From positions 248,001 through 312,000 of the forward strand of contig NZ_JAIWNC010000006.1 of NCBI RefSeq assembly GCF_020216025.1: DNA of 64,000 bases. Reading direction: 5' to 3'. Each line of letters starts with the position of its first letter. Position 1 is the stretch's first letter. Both the position numbers and the translations under genes were made by a program. Below the pieces are notes generated by a model. The model was given only the letters and a program-made list of their open reading frames with translations. It made no database searches and had not been told where the DNA came from. This document shows positions 33,404-42,146 of the stretch, in pieces. Source of the DNA: Jidongwangia harbinensis. GTDB lineage: Bacteria > Actinomycetota > Actinomycetes > Mycobacteriales > Micromonosporaceae.

Positions 33404-34062
33404 TCCGGGTCCTGTTGGTGGACGATCAGCCGTTGCTGCGCAGCGGCTTCCGCGCCCTGCTCGACGTGGAGGACGACATCGAGGTGGTGGCCGAGGCCGC
33501 CGACGGCCGGGAGGGTCTGGCGCTCGCCCGGGAACACCTGCCGGACATCGCGCTGATCGACATCCAGATGCCGGTCCTGGACGGCATCGAGACGACCCGG
33601 CGCATCGCGGCGGACCCGGCGCTGGCCGGCGTGCACGTGGTCATCCTGACCAACTACGGCCTGGACGAGTACGTCTTCAACGCGCTGCGGGCCGGCGCCG
33701 CGGGTTTCCTGGTGAAGGACATCGTGCCGGAGGACTTCCTGCACGCCGTCCGCGTGGCCGCGCGGGGCGACGCCCTGCTGGCGCCGTCGATCACCCGCAA
33801 GCTGATCGACCGGTACGTCACCGAGCCGTCGCCCACCGGCGCCGGTCCGGGGCTGGCCGGGCTGACCAACCGGGAACGCGAGACCGTGGTGCTGGTCGCG
33901 CAGGGGCTGTCCAACGAGCAGATCGCGGCCCGCATGGTGATCAGCCCGTTGACCGCCAAGACCCACGTGAACCGGGCGATGGCCAAGCTGCACGCCCGGG
34001 ACCGCGCCCAGCTCGTCATCCTCGCGTACGAGTCCGGGCTGGTGGCGCCGCGCAGCCGCTGA
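33400..34062 (+). CDS. NarL/LuxR family response regulator
   Basis: 220 residues. Receiver domain with Asp54 in LIDIQMPVLDG, Thr in VVILTNYG and Lys in FLVKDIVPED. LuxR-type DNA-binding domain LTNRERETVVLVAQGLSNEQIAARMVISPLTAKTHVNRAMAKLHARDRAQLVILAYESGL. It overlaps the kinase gene by 4 bp and is its cognate regulator. Confidence 0.93.
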   Translation: MIRVLLVDDQPLLRSGFRALLDVEDDIEVVAEAADGREGLALAREHLPDIALIDIQMPVLDGIETTRRIAADPALAGVHVVILTNYGLDEYVFNALRAGAAGFLVKDIVPEDFLHAVRVAARGDALLAPSITRKLIDRYVTEPSPTGAGPGLAGLTNRERETVVLVAQGLSNEQIAARMVISPLTAKTHVNRAMAKLHARDRAQLVILAYESGLVAPRSR

Positions 34063-34143
34063 CCCGTGGTGTCCGACCGAGGTGACGGCCGGCTGCCACC
34101 ACCCGCCTCGGCGGTACACCACGGTCGAGCCCCCCCTCGACAG

Positions 34144-34815
34144 CTACCGGGGTGCGGGCGCACGGCGTGGCGCGTACTGCGGCACGTACTGCTGGCCGGT
34201 CAGCGCCCGGATCCGCGCCATCACCTCGTCGGTCACCGCCCGGATGTCGGCCGGACCGTCGATCCGGCCGGCGACCGGCACCGGCTCGCCGAACCGGACG
34301 GTGACGCGGCCCGGGCGCGGGACGCGGGCGTCGATGGGCAGGACCCGGTCGGTGCCGAGCACGCCGACCGGGATGATCGGCACCTCGGCCCGCTGGGCCA
34401 GGCGGACCATGCCGGTGCGGCCGCGGTAGAGCCGCCCGTCGGGGGAGCGCGTGCCCTCGGGGTAGAGGGCGATCAGCCCGCCGCCGCCGAGGACCGGGAT
34501 TGCGGCGTCGAACGCGGTCAGCGCGGCCCGCCCGCCGCCCCGCTCCACCTTGATCGCGCCCAGACCGGTCACCAGGGCGTGGGTGAACCGGCCGCGGACG
34601 CCGCGCCCCGAGAAGTACTCCGCCTTCGCCCAGAACGCGACGTGCCGGGGCACCACCGCCGCCAGGAACAACTCGTCGGCCACCGAGAGGTGGTTCCCGG
34701 CCAGGATCGCCGCTCCGGTGCGGGGTACGTGCTCCAGGCCGTGGACGGCCGGCCGCCAGCACCGCCGGAGGATGCTTCCGACGGTGCGGTGGCTCAGGGT
34801 GTACAGCGGCGGCAC
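34144..34815 (-). CDS. 1-acyl-sn-glycerol-3-phosphate acyltransferase (PlsC-like)
   Basis: 223 residues from GTG 34815, preceded by GAGGAGA. The acyltransferase block I is GNHLSVADELFLA (HxxxxD), block II is RFTHALVTGLGAIKVERGGGRAA, block III is LYPEGTRSPDGRLYRGRTGMVRLA and block IV is VPIIPVGVLG. It transfers an acyl chain to lysophosphatidate or a similar lipid at the inner membrane face. It lies ten bases after the TetR gene in the same direction and is probably controlled by it. Confidence 0.92.
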   Translation of the reverse strand: MPPLYTLSHRTVGSILRRCWRPAVHGLEHVPRTGAAILAGNHLSVADELFLAAVVPRHVAFWAKAEYFSGRGVRGRFTHALVTGLGAIKVERGGGRAALTAFDAAIPVLGGGGLIALYPEGTRSPDGRLYRGRTGMVRLAQRAEVPIIPVGVLGTDRVLPIDARVPRPGRVTVRFGEPVPVAGRIDGPADIRAVTDEVMARIRALTGQQYVPQYAPRRAPAPR

Positions 34816-34825
34816 GCGGTTCTCC

Positions 34826-35413
34826 TCAGGGTGACGGTCGCATCGGACCGAGGTGGGCTTCGAGGGCCGCGTGCAGCAGCGGCTCCACGTCGTCGGTGCC
34901 GGTGGCCAGCCGGAGGCTGCCCCAGTTCCGCAGCTCGACGATGCCGTGCAGGTTCGTCCACAGTGCACCGGCCAGCACGGTGGGCGGCGTCCCGGTGCCG
35001 GGCCGGGCGCGCGAGATCAGGTCCACCGCCATCTCGAACAGGGGCAGGCTGCTGTCGCGCAGCCCCAGGTGGTTGCTCTCCAGCAGGTCGTGCCGGAACA
35101 TCAGCTCGAACATGCCCCGGTCGCGGCAGCCGAAGTCGACATACCGCCGGGCCAGCGCCGCCAGCCGGGCACGCGGATCGTCCGGGCAGTCGGCCAGTGT
35201 CTGGGTGATCTGCGCGGTCAGGTCGGCGAACCCGGTGCGGGCGATCTCGGACAGCAGGGCCAGGTGGGTCGGGAAGTAGCGGCGGGGGGCGCCGTGCGAG
35301 ACGCCGGCCCGTCTGGCGATCTCCCGCAGGGTGAGTGTCGCCGCCCCGTCCGAGCGCACGAGGTCCACCCCTACCTGCACCAGCCGGGCCCGCAACCCGG
35401 TGTCGCCGACCAT
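34826..35413 (-). CDS. TetR family transcriptional regulator (TetR/AcrR with WHG-like C-terminus)
   Basis: 195 residues from ATG 35413. HTH at about 5-52 (RARLVQVGVDLVRSDGAATLTLREIARRAGVSHGAPRRYFPTHLALLSEIA). The C-terminal domain contains RYVDFGCRDRGMFELMFRHDLLE and ALWTNLHGIVELRNWGSL, typical of the WHG subfamily. Two copies of a palindrome overlap and follow its start codon, so it represses itself and the downstream plsC-like gene. Confidence 0.92.
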   Translation of the reverse strand: MVGDTGLRARLVQVGVDLVRSDGAATLTLREIARRAGVSHGAPRRYFPTHLALLSEIARTGFADLTAQITQTLADCPDDPRARLAALARRYVDFGCRDRGMFELMFRHDLLESNHLGLRDSSLPLFEMAVDLISRARPGTGTPPTVLAGALWTNLHGIVELRNWGSLRLATGTDDVEPLLHAALEAHLGPMRPSP

Positions 35414-35449
35414 AGACACTGTCTACCAGGCTCCGTAGACAGTGTCTAC
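35412..35449. promoter_or_regulatory. Two TetR operators in tandem
   Basis: TAGACACTGTCTA (35413-35425) and GTAGACAGTGTCTAC (35435-35449) are the same odd palindrome with centres 23 bp apart. The first overlaps the tetR start codon, and the pair lies between tetR and the divergent GNAT gene. About two helical turns between centres would let two dimers bind the same face. Confidence 0.8.
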
Positions 35450-35489
35450 CAACTTGACGACCGGGACCGTCCCGAGCAGAGGATGGGTG

Positions 35490-36104
35490 ATGACGTCACC
35501 CCTCTCGACGCCTCCCGCCATCGCGGCCGGCACCCTCGCCGCCGGCCCGCAGCCGCTCCTCTCCGCCGACGGTGGCCTGCTGCTGCGGCCATGGGAAGCG
35601 GCCGACGCCCCGGTCTTCCTGGCCGCCTACCGGGACCCGGAGATCCGGCACTGGCACACCCGTCAACCCGCGTCCGAGGACCGCGTCCGCGCCTGGTTCG
35701 AGCAGTACCGCCGGGACTGGGCCGAGGAGCGGGGCGGGCACTGGGCGGTGACCCGCGGCGGCGGGGAGGTGCTGGGGCGCATCGCGATGCGCGGCATGGA
35801 CTTCGACGACGGCGTCGCCGGGTGTGCGTACTGGGTGCTTCCGGCCGCCCGCGGGGCCCGGGTGGGCGCCCGGGCGCTCACCGCCCTGAGCGACTGGGGC
35901 CTCGGCGTGGCCGGCTTCCACCGCCTGGAGCTGGAACACTCCACCCGCAACGTGGCCTCCTGCCGGGTCGCCGAGACGTCCGGCTTCCGCCTGGAGGGGA
36001 CCAAGCGATGTTCCGCCGTGCACACCGACGGCCGGCACGACATGCACCTGCATGCCCGTATTCGCAGCGACGATGTGGTCTTGGAGCCCGCTTCCCTAAA
36101 CTGA
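35490..36104 (+). CDS. GNAT family N-acetyltransferase (RimJ/RimL type)
   Basis: 204 residues from ATG 35490 (a GAGCAGAGGA site precedes it; ATG 35442 is possible but lies in the operator). Features are LLLRPWEAADAPVFLAAYRDPEIRHW, the acetyl-CoA loop YWVLPAARGARVGARALTAL and LEHSTRNVASCRVAETSGFRLEGTKR. It acetylates a protein N-terminus or a small molecule. It is divergent from the TetR/PlsC unit and may share its regulation. Confidence 0.88.
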   Translation: MTSPLSTPPAIAAGTLAAGPQPLLSADGGLLLRPWEAADAPVFLAAYRDPEIRHWHTRQPASEDRVRAWFEQYRRDWAEERGGHWAVTRGGGEVLGRIAMRGMDFDDGVAGCAYWVLPAARGARVGARALTALSDWGLGVAGFHRLELEHSTRNVASCRVAETSGFRLEGTKRCSAVHTDGRHDMHLHARIRSDDVVLEPASLN

Positions 36105-36108
36105 CCGA

Positions 36109-37428
36109 ATGCTTCGGGGCGGTCGAGAGGCGGCATTGCCACTCTGGCCGCTGTACCTGATCTTCGGCGGGTTGCCACTGTGGTGGGTCCTGGGTGGACT
36201 GCAGCTGGGCTGGCCGCTGTTCGGGTTGCTGCTCGCAGCGCTGCTGTTGAGCCGCGGGCGGATCAGCCTGCCGACCGGCTCGGCACTGTGGCTGACCCTG
36301 CTGGCCATCGTGGTGATCAGCGTGACCCGGCTGGAACAGGCGAGCGAGCTGTTCATGTTCTCGCTCCGGCTCGGTTTCCTGGGCACCGCGTTCGTCATCT
36401 ACCTGTACGTCTACAACGCCGCCCGGGACGGTGCCCGGTGGCGGCGGCTGCTCGGGCCGCTCTGCTTCTACTGGCTGGGCATGGTCGCGCTGGGCTGGAT
36501 CGGCGTGTTCAAGCCGACCTTCGCGATCACGACGCCGGTGGAGATCCTGCTCCCCGAGTCGATGACCGAGAACCGGGGCATCCGGGCGTTGGTGCACAGC
36601 CACGCCACGGAGTACAACCCGATGAGCCGCAACCCGTACTACCGGACCGCCGCGCCGTATCCGTACACCAACAACTGGGGCACCGGGTTCGCCGTCCTGG
36701 TGCCGTGCGTCGTCGCCTACCTCAGTTCGGTGCGCACCGGCGTACTGCGGGTCGCGCTTCTCGTCTCGCTGCCGTTCGCCCTGGTCCCGGCGTTCTGGAC
36801 GCTCAACCGCGGGATGTTCATCGGACTCGGTGCCGGACTGGTCTATCTCGGCCTCCGCGCCCTGCTGCGCGGTGACGTACGGCTGATCGCCTCGATCGGC
36901 GCAGTGGGCGCCCTGGTGTGGGTCGCCACGCTGGTCATCCCGGTCGGTGATCTGATCTCCAACCGGGTGGAGAACACCGACTCCACCCGGGACCGGGCCG
37001 ACCTCTACGTGCAGACGATCCAGGCGGTCCAGCAGTCGCCGCTGCTGGGATATGGCGGGCCGCGGATGGCCGACACCACGCACGCCGCCGAGCCGCTGGG
37101 CACCCAGGGGCAGGTCTGGCTGATGATGTACAGCTACGGCCTCCCCGCCCTGCTGATCTTCCTGGCCTTCTTCTCGGTGATCGCCTGGCGCCTGGCCGCG
37201 GCGGTCAGTGCGCCGGGCCGGTGGTTGAGCGTGGTGCCGGTGATCGCGTTGGTGATCACCCCGTTCTACGGCTTCACCGACGTCAACCTGTCGCTGATGT
37301 TCTTCAGCATCGGGCTCGCCGTCGCCGCCATCGACGGACCGGTCAACCGGGACCGCCAGGTGGTACAAACTGGCCCAGTTCCGGGCGCCGCCGCGCCGCT
37401 AGCGTCGTCGGCATGGAACGGCCGGTGA
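36109..37428 (+). CDS. O-antigen ligase / polymerase-like membrane protein
   Basis: 439 residues with about eleven hydrophobic segments. The large outer loop (about 140-200, with NNWGTGFAVLVP) and the conserved RADLYVQTIQAVQQSPLLGYGGPR match the Wzy_C/WaaL fold, where the Arg and the LxGYG segment are functional. Actinomycetes lack O-antigen, so the enzyme probably ligates or polymerises a cell-wall glycan or exopolysaccharide. No glycosyltransferases adjoin it; it is an orphan. Its last 16 bp overlap the next gene start. Confidence 0.83.
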   Translation: MLRGGREAALPLWPLYLIFGGLPLWWVLGGLQLGWPLFGLLLAALLLSRGRISLPTGSALWLTLLAIVVISVTRLEQASELFMFSLRLGFLGTAFVIYLYVYNAARDGARWRRLLGPLCFYWLGMVALGWIGVFKPTFAITTPVEILLPESMTENRGIRALVHSHATEYNPMSRNPYYRTAAPYPYTNNWGTGFAVLVPCVVAYLSSVRTGVLRVALLVSLPFALVPAFWTLNRGMFIGLGAGLVYLGLRALLRGDVRLIASIGAVGALVWVATLVIPVGDLISNRVENTDSTRDRADLYVQTIQAVQQSPLLGYGGPRMADTTHAAEPLGTQGQVWLMMYSYGLPALLIFLAFFSVIAWRLAAAVSAPGRWLSVVPVIALVITPFYGFTDVNLSLMFFSIGLAVAAIDGPVNRDRQVVQTGPVPGAAAPLASSAWNGR

Positions 37429-37820
37429 TCAAGCAGCTGATCGACGCGATCAACGCGCACGACCTCGACGCCGTGGTCCGCACGTTCGCCGACGACGTGG
37501 TGAGCGGGTGGCCCGCGCATCCGGCCCGCTCGGTGCACGGCGCGGACGCGGTGCGCCGCAACTGGGCGATGATCTTCGCCCGCTTCCCGGACATCCACAT
37601 CGAGGTGACCGCGTCGGCCGTCGCGGGCGACGACTTCTGGGGCGAGTTCCACTACGTGCGGCCGGGCGCGGCCGACATGCGCGGCGTGAAGGTCGTCACG
37701 GTACGCGGCGACCGGATCGTGGCGGCCCGGTTCTACATGGAAGAGGTCGACGCACTGGCCCCCGCGCACCCGATGCCGAATGTCAGCCCGGACGACGTGC
37801 CGGCGACCGCGCGAGGATGA
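37413..37820 (+). CDS. SnoaL-like / NTF2-fold protein
   Basis: 135 residues from ATG 37413. LIDAINAHDLDAVVRTFADDVVSGWP, VHGADAVRRNWAMIFARFPDIHIEVTASAVAGDDFWGEFHY and the end VVTVRGDRIVAARFYMEEVD match SnoaL_2 proteins. Substrate unknown. It overlaps the end of the membrane protein gene by 16 bp. Confidence 0.85.
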   Translation: MERPVIKQLIDAINAHDLDAVVRTFADDVVSGWPAHPARSVHGADAVRRNWAMIFARFPDIHIEVTASAVAGDDFWGEFHYVRPGAADMRGVKVVTVRGDRIVAARFYMEEVDALAPAHPMPNVSPDDVPATARG

Positions 37821-37843
37821 TCCGCGTTGGCACAATGGCGTAG

Positions 37844-38632
37844 GTGCGGCCAGACGACGACTTCGGCGCCACGCTCCGGGCCTTCCGGAAGCGGGTGACG
37901 CCCGGTGCGGCCGGGATCCCGCCGTCCCTGCCGCGCGCACGCCGGGCGCCGGGCCTGCGACGGGACGAACTGGCCGGCCGGGCCGGCATCTCCGAGGAAC
38001 ACCTCAAGCGCCTCGAACAGGGCCGCCGGCGGCCCTCGGCCGGGGTGGTCGACCTGCTCGCGACGGCGCTTCGGCTGAGCGGCGGAGAACACCACCGACT
38101 TCGTACGCTCGCCGGTTTCGCCGCGCCGGCCCGCGACGACGGGCTGGTGCCGCGCGAGGTGACCCCCGCGGCCCGGCGGATGCTCGACCGGCTGACCGAC
38201 GTGCCGGCCTGCGTGTGCGACGCGAGCTGGACGGTGCTCGACGGCAACCGGCGGTGGAACGCGTTCGGCTGCCCGGCCGGTGTGGCGGCGGGACGCGACC
38301 GGAACATGGCCTGGCGGGTGTTCACCGAGGCGCCGACCGACATCTTCCGTACCGCCGGGCAGCTCGCCGCCGTCCGGGCGTCCATGGTCGCCGGGCTGCG
38401 CGCCGCGGCGGACCGCTACCGCACCGACCCGGAACTGCGGGCCCTGATCGACGACCTCTACGCGCGGGGCGGGGAGTTCGCCCGCCTCTGGAACGAACCG
38501 TCCCCCGTGGCGGCGGACGACCCGGACCGTCTCGGTGTGCCCGACGGTGCCGGCGGACGGACCCACTTCGACAAGGACGTGCTGACGCTGACGCCGGGCG
38601 ACCTGAGGGTCGTCGTCTTCACCCGGCCCTGA
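37844..38632 (+). CDS. XRE-type regulator with MmyB-like ligand-binding domain
   Basis: 262 residues from GTG 37844. The helix-turn-helix is at about 35-85 (PGLRRDELAGRAGISEEHLKRLEQGRRRPSAGVVDLLATAL), followed by the MmyB/PAS-like domain (MLDRLTDVPACVCDASWTVLDGNRRWNAFGCPA, then a C-terminal FDKDVLTLTPGDLRVVVFT). The family regulates antibiotic production and other secondary functions in Streptomyces. Its target is probably the neighbouring GNAT or SnoaL-like gene, by position only. Confidence 0.9.
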   Translation: MRPDDDFGATLRAFRKRVTPGAAGIPPSLPRARRAPGLRRDELAGRAGISEEHLKRLEQGRRRPSAGVVDLLATALRLSGGEHHRLRTLAGFAAPARDDGLVPREVTPAARRMLDRLTDVPACVCDASWTVLDGNRRWNAFGCPAGVAAGRDRNMAWRVFTEAPTDIFRTAGQLAAVRASMVAGLRAAADRYRTDPELRALIDDLYARGGEFARLWNEPSPVAADDPDRLGVPDGAGGRTHFDKDVLTLTPGDLRVVVFTRP

Positions 38633-38676
38633 ACGGCCGATGACGGAGCGCCGGAACGGCGAGAAGGAGGGGGAAC

Positions 38677-39273
38677 GTGTCGACGCCGGCATCGGGCCAC
38701 ACCGGGACGCCGGGCCCGGACCTGACGACCGTAGCGGTGTACACGGAGCGTTTCGTGCTGCGGCCGTGGCGGGCAGACGATCTCGGTGAGCTGGCCGAGG
38801 CCGCCGCGGACCGCTACATCACCTCGATCACCTCGGTGCCGGCGCCGTTCAGCACCGAGGGCGGGCACGCGTTCCTGCGCCGGATGACCGAACTGGCGGC
38901 GGGCGGCGTCGCGGTGCCGCGTGCGATCGCGGACCGGGCCACGGGCGTGGTCGTCGGGCACGTCAGCCTCCGGCTACGCGACCTCGACCTCGGCCGGATC
39001 GGACTGGGCTACTGGATCCTGCCGGCCGCGCGTGGTCGGGGAGCGGCCGCCGAAGCCGTGTCCGGCTTCACCGGCTGGGCCTTCGACCGGCTGGGCGCCG
39101 AGCGGGCCGAGCTCTGCGTCGAGCCGTGGAACGAACCGTCGAAACGGGTCGCGCTCCGGGCCGGGTTCGTCCGGGAGGGACTCCTGCGCAGCTTCCAGGT
39201 CATGGGCGGCCAACGGTGCGACGTGGAGATGTTCGCGCGGATTCGTCCGCCGGCCCCGCCGCGGTCGCGGTAG
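38677..39273 (+). CDS. GNAT family N-acetyltransferase
   Basis: 198 residues from GTG 38677, with AAGGAGG upstream. The RimJ/RimL-like pattern is FVLRPWRADDLGELAEAAADRYI, YWILPAARGRGAAAEAVSGFTGWAF and CVEPWNEPSKRVALRAGFVREGLLR. Substrate unknown. It is the second GNAT of this type within 4 kb. Confidence 0.9.
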   Translation: MSTPASGHTGTPGPDLTTVAVYTERFVLRPWRADDLGELAEAAADRYITSITSVPAPFSTEGGHAFLRRMTELAAGGVAVPRAIADRATGVVVGHVSLRLRDLDLGRIGLGYWILPAARGRGAAAEAVSGFTGWAFDRLGAERAELCVEPWNEPSKRVALRAGFVREGLLRSFQVMGGQRCDVEMFARIRPPAPPRSR

Positions 39274-39300
39274 GACCATCGGCCGGCCGAGTGTGGTCGG

Positions 39301-40098
39301 CTACGGCTTGCGGGCCACGGCGCCGTACCCGTCCACCGGCTTGACGTCGTCCCCGGCCGGATCCGGCCGCCACTCGGAGATGGACACCAGGCCCGGCTCC
39401 ACCATCTCCAGGCCGTCGAAGCAGCGGGCGAGCTGCTCCGGGCTGCGGACGATGTAGGGCACGCCGCCGCTCTCCTTGTAGTCGTCGGCCGCGGTGACCT
39501 GTTCCTCGCTGGTGTCCGTGCCGTCCCACAGCACGAGGTAGCTGCCGGACGGGACCACGGCCATCACCCGGGCCACGATGGAGCGCATCTCGTCGTAGTC
39601 GGTCACGTGGCCGAGGACGCCCATGAACATGACCGCCACCGGCCGGGTGAAGTTGAGGACGTTCCGGGCGTCGGCCACGATCTGGTCCGGATCGTGGAAG
39701 TCGGCGTCGATGTAGTCCGTGACGCCCTCGTCGGTGGTGTTGGTCAGCAGGCCCCGCGCGTGTGCCAGCACGAGCGGGTCGTTGTCCACATACACCACCC
39801 GCGATTCCGGGGCGATCCGCTGCGCGACCTCGTGGGTGTTGTCCATCGTCGGCAGTCCGGTGCCGATGTCGAGGAACTGGCGCACGCCCGCCTCGGCGGC
39901 CAGATAGGTGACCGCCCGGATGAGAAACTTCCGGGACTGCTTCGCCAGGTCGAAGACGCCCGGGGATACCGCCGCGAAGGCGTCCCCGACCTCGCGGTCG
40001 ACGGCATAGTTGTCCTTGCCGCCCATCCAGTAGTTCCAGATCCGCGCGGAGTGCGGGACGGTGACGTCGATCTTTGAGCCGGGCACTGGCTCAGCCAT
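39301..40098 (-). CDS. SAM-dependent methyltransferase, DUF574 type
   Basis: 265 residues from ATG 40098. The N-terminal signature DVTVPHSARIWNYWMGGKDNYAVDREVGD and motif I LDIGTGLPTMDNTHEVAQRIAPESRVVYVDNDPLVLAHARGLL are characteristic of this actinobacterial family, also listed as S-adenosyl methyltransferase PF04672. Genomes of this order carry several copies, and their substrates are unknown. Confidence 0.92.
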   Translation of the reverse strand: MAEPVPGSKIDVTVPHSARIWNYWMGGKDNYAVDREVGDAFAAVSPGVFDLAKQSRKFLIRAVTYLAAEAGVRQFLDIGTGLPTMDNTHEVAQRIAPESRVVYVDNDPLVLAHARGLLTNTTDEGVTDYIDADFHDPDQIVADARNVLNFTRPVAVMFMGVLGHVTDYDEMRSIVARVMAVVPSGSYLVLWDGTDTSEEQVTAADDYKESGGVPYIVRSPEQLARCFDGLEMVEPGLVSISEWRPDPAGDDVKPVDGYGAVARKP

Positions 40099-40332
40099 CG
40101 GAACAGGCCCTTTCCGGAGGGGAACGGCAGCGGTGGCGGTGACCGGTTGACCGTGCGGGCGGCGGGCGTGGAGGGTGCGGCCCGCCGGACAGGTGCACCG
40201 TCCCGTCTGCGGATGCAAGCCACCCTAGACCCACCGCCCGTGACGCAGAAGGTCTGGACATTGGTCGATCTCCGATCTCCGGTGATCGACCGCTCCGCAC
40301 GAGTGTCGACCCGGCTCGACACCGGCCGGCCG

Positions 40333-41181
40333 GTGAGCTTCCATGGTGGAGTGGCCGAGGAGACTTCGACGGCGCCGCAACCATCACCGCCCCGAGGAGC
40401 GGCTTCGGAGGCGGATTACTCCTGCCTGCCGAAAGCCGGCCCGAAACCACGGGGTCTCCGGATCGGCGCGTGCCAGACGCCCGAACTGCTGGAGGACGTG
40501 CCCGCCGCGCTGGCGATGGTGGAGTCCTTCTCGGCCGAAGCCGGCCTCGCCGATCTCGACCTGCTCCTCTTCCCGGAGTGCTTTCTCCAGGGCTACCTGG
40601 TGACACCGGAGTACCTCCGCCGCCACGCCCTGGACCTGGATTCGGCGGCATTCGGCGAGATCCTGCTGCGACTGGCGAGCATCCCGCAGACCCTGGTGAT
40701 CGGGCTGATCGAACGGCGGCACGAGCGGTTCTACAACACCGCGGCAGTGATCAACCGGGGCCGGCTCCTCGGCACCTATCGCAAGACCCACCTGACCGCC
40801 GGCGAGTCGGCGTTCACCGCCGGGACCGGCTACCCGGTCTTCGACCTCAACGGCGTCCGGTTCGGCATCAACATCTGTTACGACACCAGGTTTCCCGAGC
40901 CGGCGCGGGCGGTGGCCGCTCAGGGCGCACGGGTACTGCTGGTGTGCGCCCAGAACATGATGCGGCGCCGGAACGCCGAGCGGTGGAGGCCGCTGCACCA
41001 CGCGATCCGCGCCGACCGGGTACGCGAGACCGGCATGTGGCTGATCTCCGCGGACGTCACCGGGCAGCGCGACGAACAGCGGATCGGGTACGGACCCACC
41101 AGCGTCATCAACCCGGCCGCCCGGGTCGTCGCGCAGGTGCCCGCCCTGACTGTGGGGATGGCCGTCACCGAGGTCGGCTGA
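40333..41181 (+). CDS. Carbon-nitrogen hydrolase (nitrilase superfamily), first of a tandem pair
   Basis: About 282 residues if GTG 40333 is the start. The start is uncertain because no in-frame candidate has a clear ribosome site and homology begins only near 40455 (LRIGACQTPELLEDV). The catalytic triad is Glu in LLLFPECFLQGY, Lys in GTYRKTHLTAGE and Cys in NICYDTRFPEPAR. These enzymes hydrolyse amides or N-carbamoyl groups. The substrate cannot be told from the sequence. Confidence 0.85.
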   Translation: MSFHGGVAEETSTAPQPSPPRGAASEADYSCLPKAGPKPRGLRIGACQTPELLEDVPAALAMVESFSAEAGLADLDLLLFPECFLQGYLVTPEYLRRHALDLDSAAFGEILLRLASIPQTLVIGLIERRHERFYNTAAVINRGRLLGTYRKTHLTAGESAFTAGTGYPVFDLNGVRFGINICYDTRFPEPARAVAAQGARVLLVCAQNMMRRRNAERWRPLHHAIRADRVRETGMWLISADVTGQRDEQRIGYGPTSVINPAARVVAQVPALTVGMAVTEVG

Positions 41182-41233
41182 CTCCCGGTGCACGCCCGGA
41201 CCCGGGTCGACGGCGGCGTGGAACGATGCCGTG

Positions 41234-42061
41234 ATGACGCTGAGGATCGCCACCACTCAGCCCGCCGGAACTGCCGACGCCCGCGCGAACGGCCGTACCG
41301 TCCGCGGGTTGATGCGCGAAGCCGCAACGGCGGGCGCCCGACTGATCCAGTTCCCCGAGGGATTCCTGTCCGGCTATGCCAAGGAACAGATCGCCGACTG
41401 GGACGCCGTCGACTGGGCCGCCGTCCGTGACGAACTCCGCGCGGTCGCGGACCTGGCCGCCGAACTCGGGATGTGGGTCGTGCTGGGCTCGGCGCATCCG
41501 CTCACGCCCCCGCACCGTCCGCACAACAGCCTCTATGTGATCTCGGACCGGGGCGAGGTCGTCACCCGCTACGACAAGCGCTTCTGCTCCCACACCGAGA
41601 TCACCCGCTGGTACAGCCCCGGCTTCGAGCCGATCGTCTTCGACGTCGATGGCTACCGGTTCGGCCTGGCCATCTGCATTGAGGTCAACTTCCCGCAGCT
41701 GTTCGCCGAGTACGAACAGCTCGGCGTGGACTGCCTGCTGCTGTCCGCATGGCCCGTCGACCGGATCTTCTTCGGCAAGGCCCAGGCGCACGCGGCGATC
41801 CAGAACTACTGGCTCAGCCTGTCGGTTCCCGCGCAGAGCACCGATCTGATGCCCTCGGCGATCTTCGGTCCGGACGGAACCGAGTTGGCCACGGTCGCCG
41901 CCCCGGGGCGTCCGGCCGCCGTCACCCTCGATCGCGACCTACCCGAGTTCCACATCGCGCTCGATCTGGCCCGCCCCTGGCGAGCCCGGGCGAACCAGGG
42001 TGACATCTACCGCGACCGCCGGGTGGAGGACCCCCGCAGCAGCGACCGCACCCTCGGTTGA
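41234..42061 (+). CDS. Carbon-nitrogen hydrolase (nitrilase superfamily), second of a tandem pair
   Basis: 275 residues from ATG 41234 (GTG 41231 directly precedes it). Triad: Glu in IQFPEGFLSGYA, Lys in RYDKRFCSHTE and Cys in LAICIEVNFPQLF. The surrounding residues differ clearly from the upstream paralogue, so the pair is not a recent duplication. It lies 52 bp after the first and is probably cotranscribed, suggesting sequential or parallel amide hydrolysis. Confidence 0.87.
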   Translation: MTLRIATTQPAGTADARANGRTVRGLMREAATAGARLIQFPEGFLSGYAKEQIADWDAVDWAAVRDELRAVADLAAELGMWVVLGSAHPLTPPHRPHNSLYVISDRGEVVTRYDKRFCSHTEITRWYSPGFEPIVFDVDGYRFGLAICIEVNFPQLFAEYEQLGVDCLLLSAWPVDRIFFGKAQAHAAIQNYWLSLSVPAQSTDLMPSAIFGPDGTELATVAAPGRPAAVTLDRDLPEFHIALDLARPWRARANQGDIYRDRRVEDPRSSDRTLG

Positions 42062-42146
42062 CCGGCAGGCCGCGACGCCCGCGGAGGCGGCCGGGCATCA
42101 GTGTCCTCGGCACGGGTGAGCGCCGCCGGGCGAACCCGTCGGTGGT

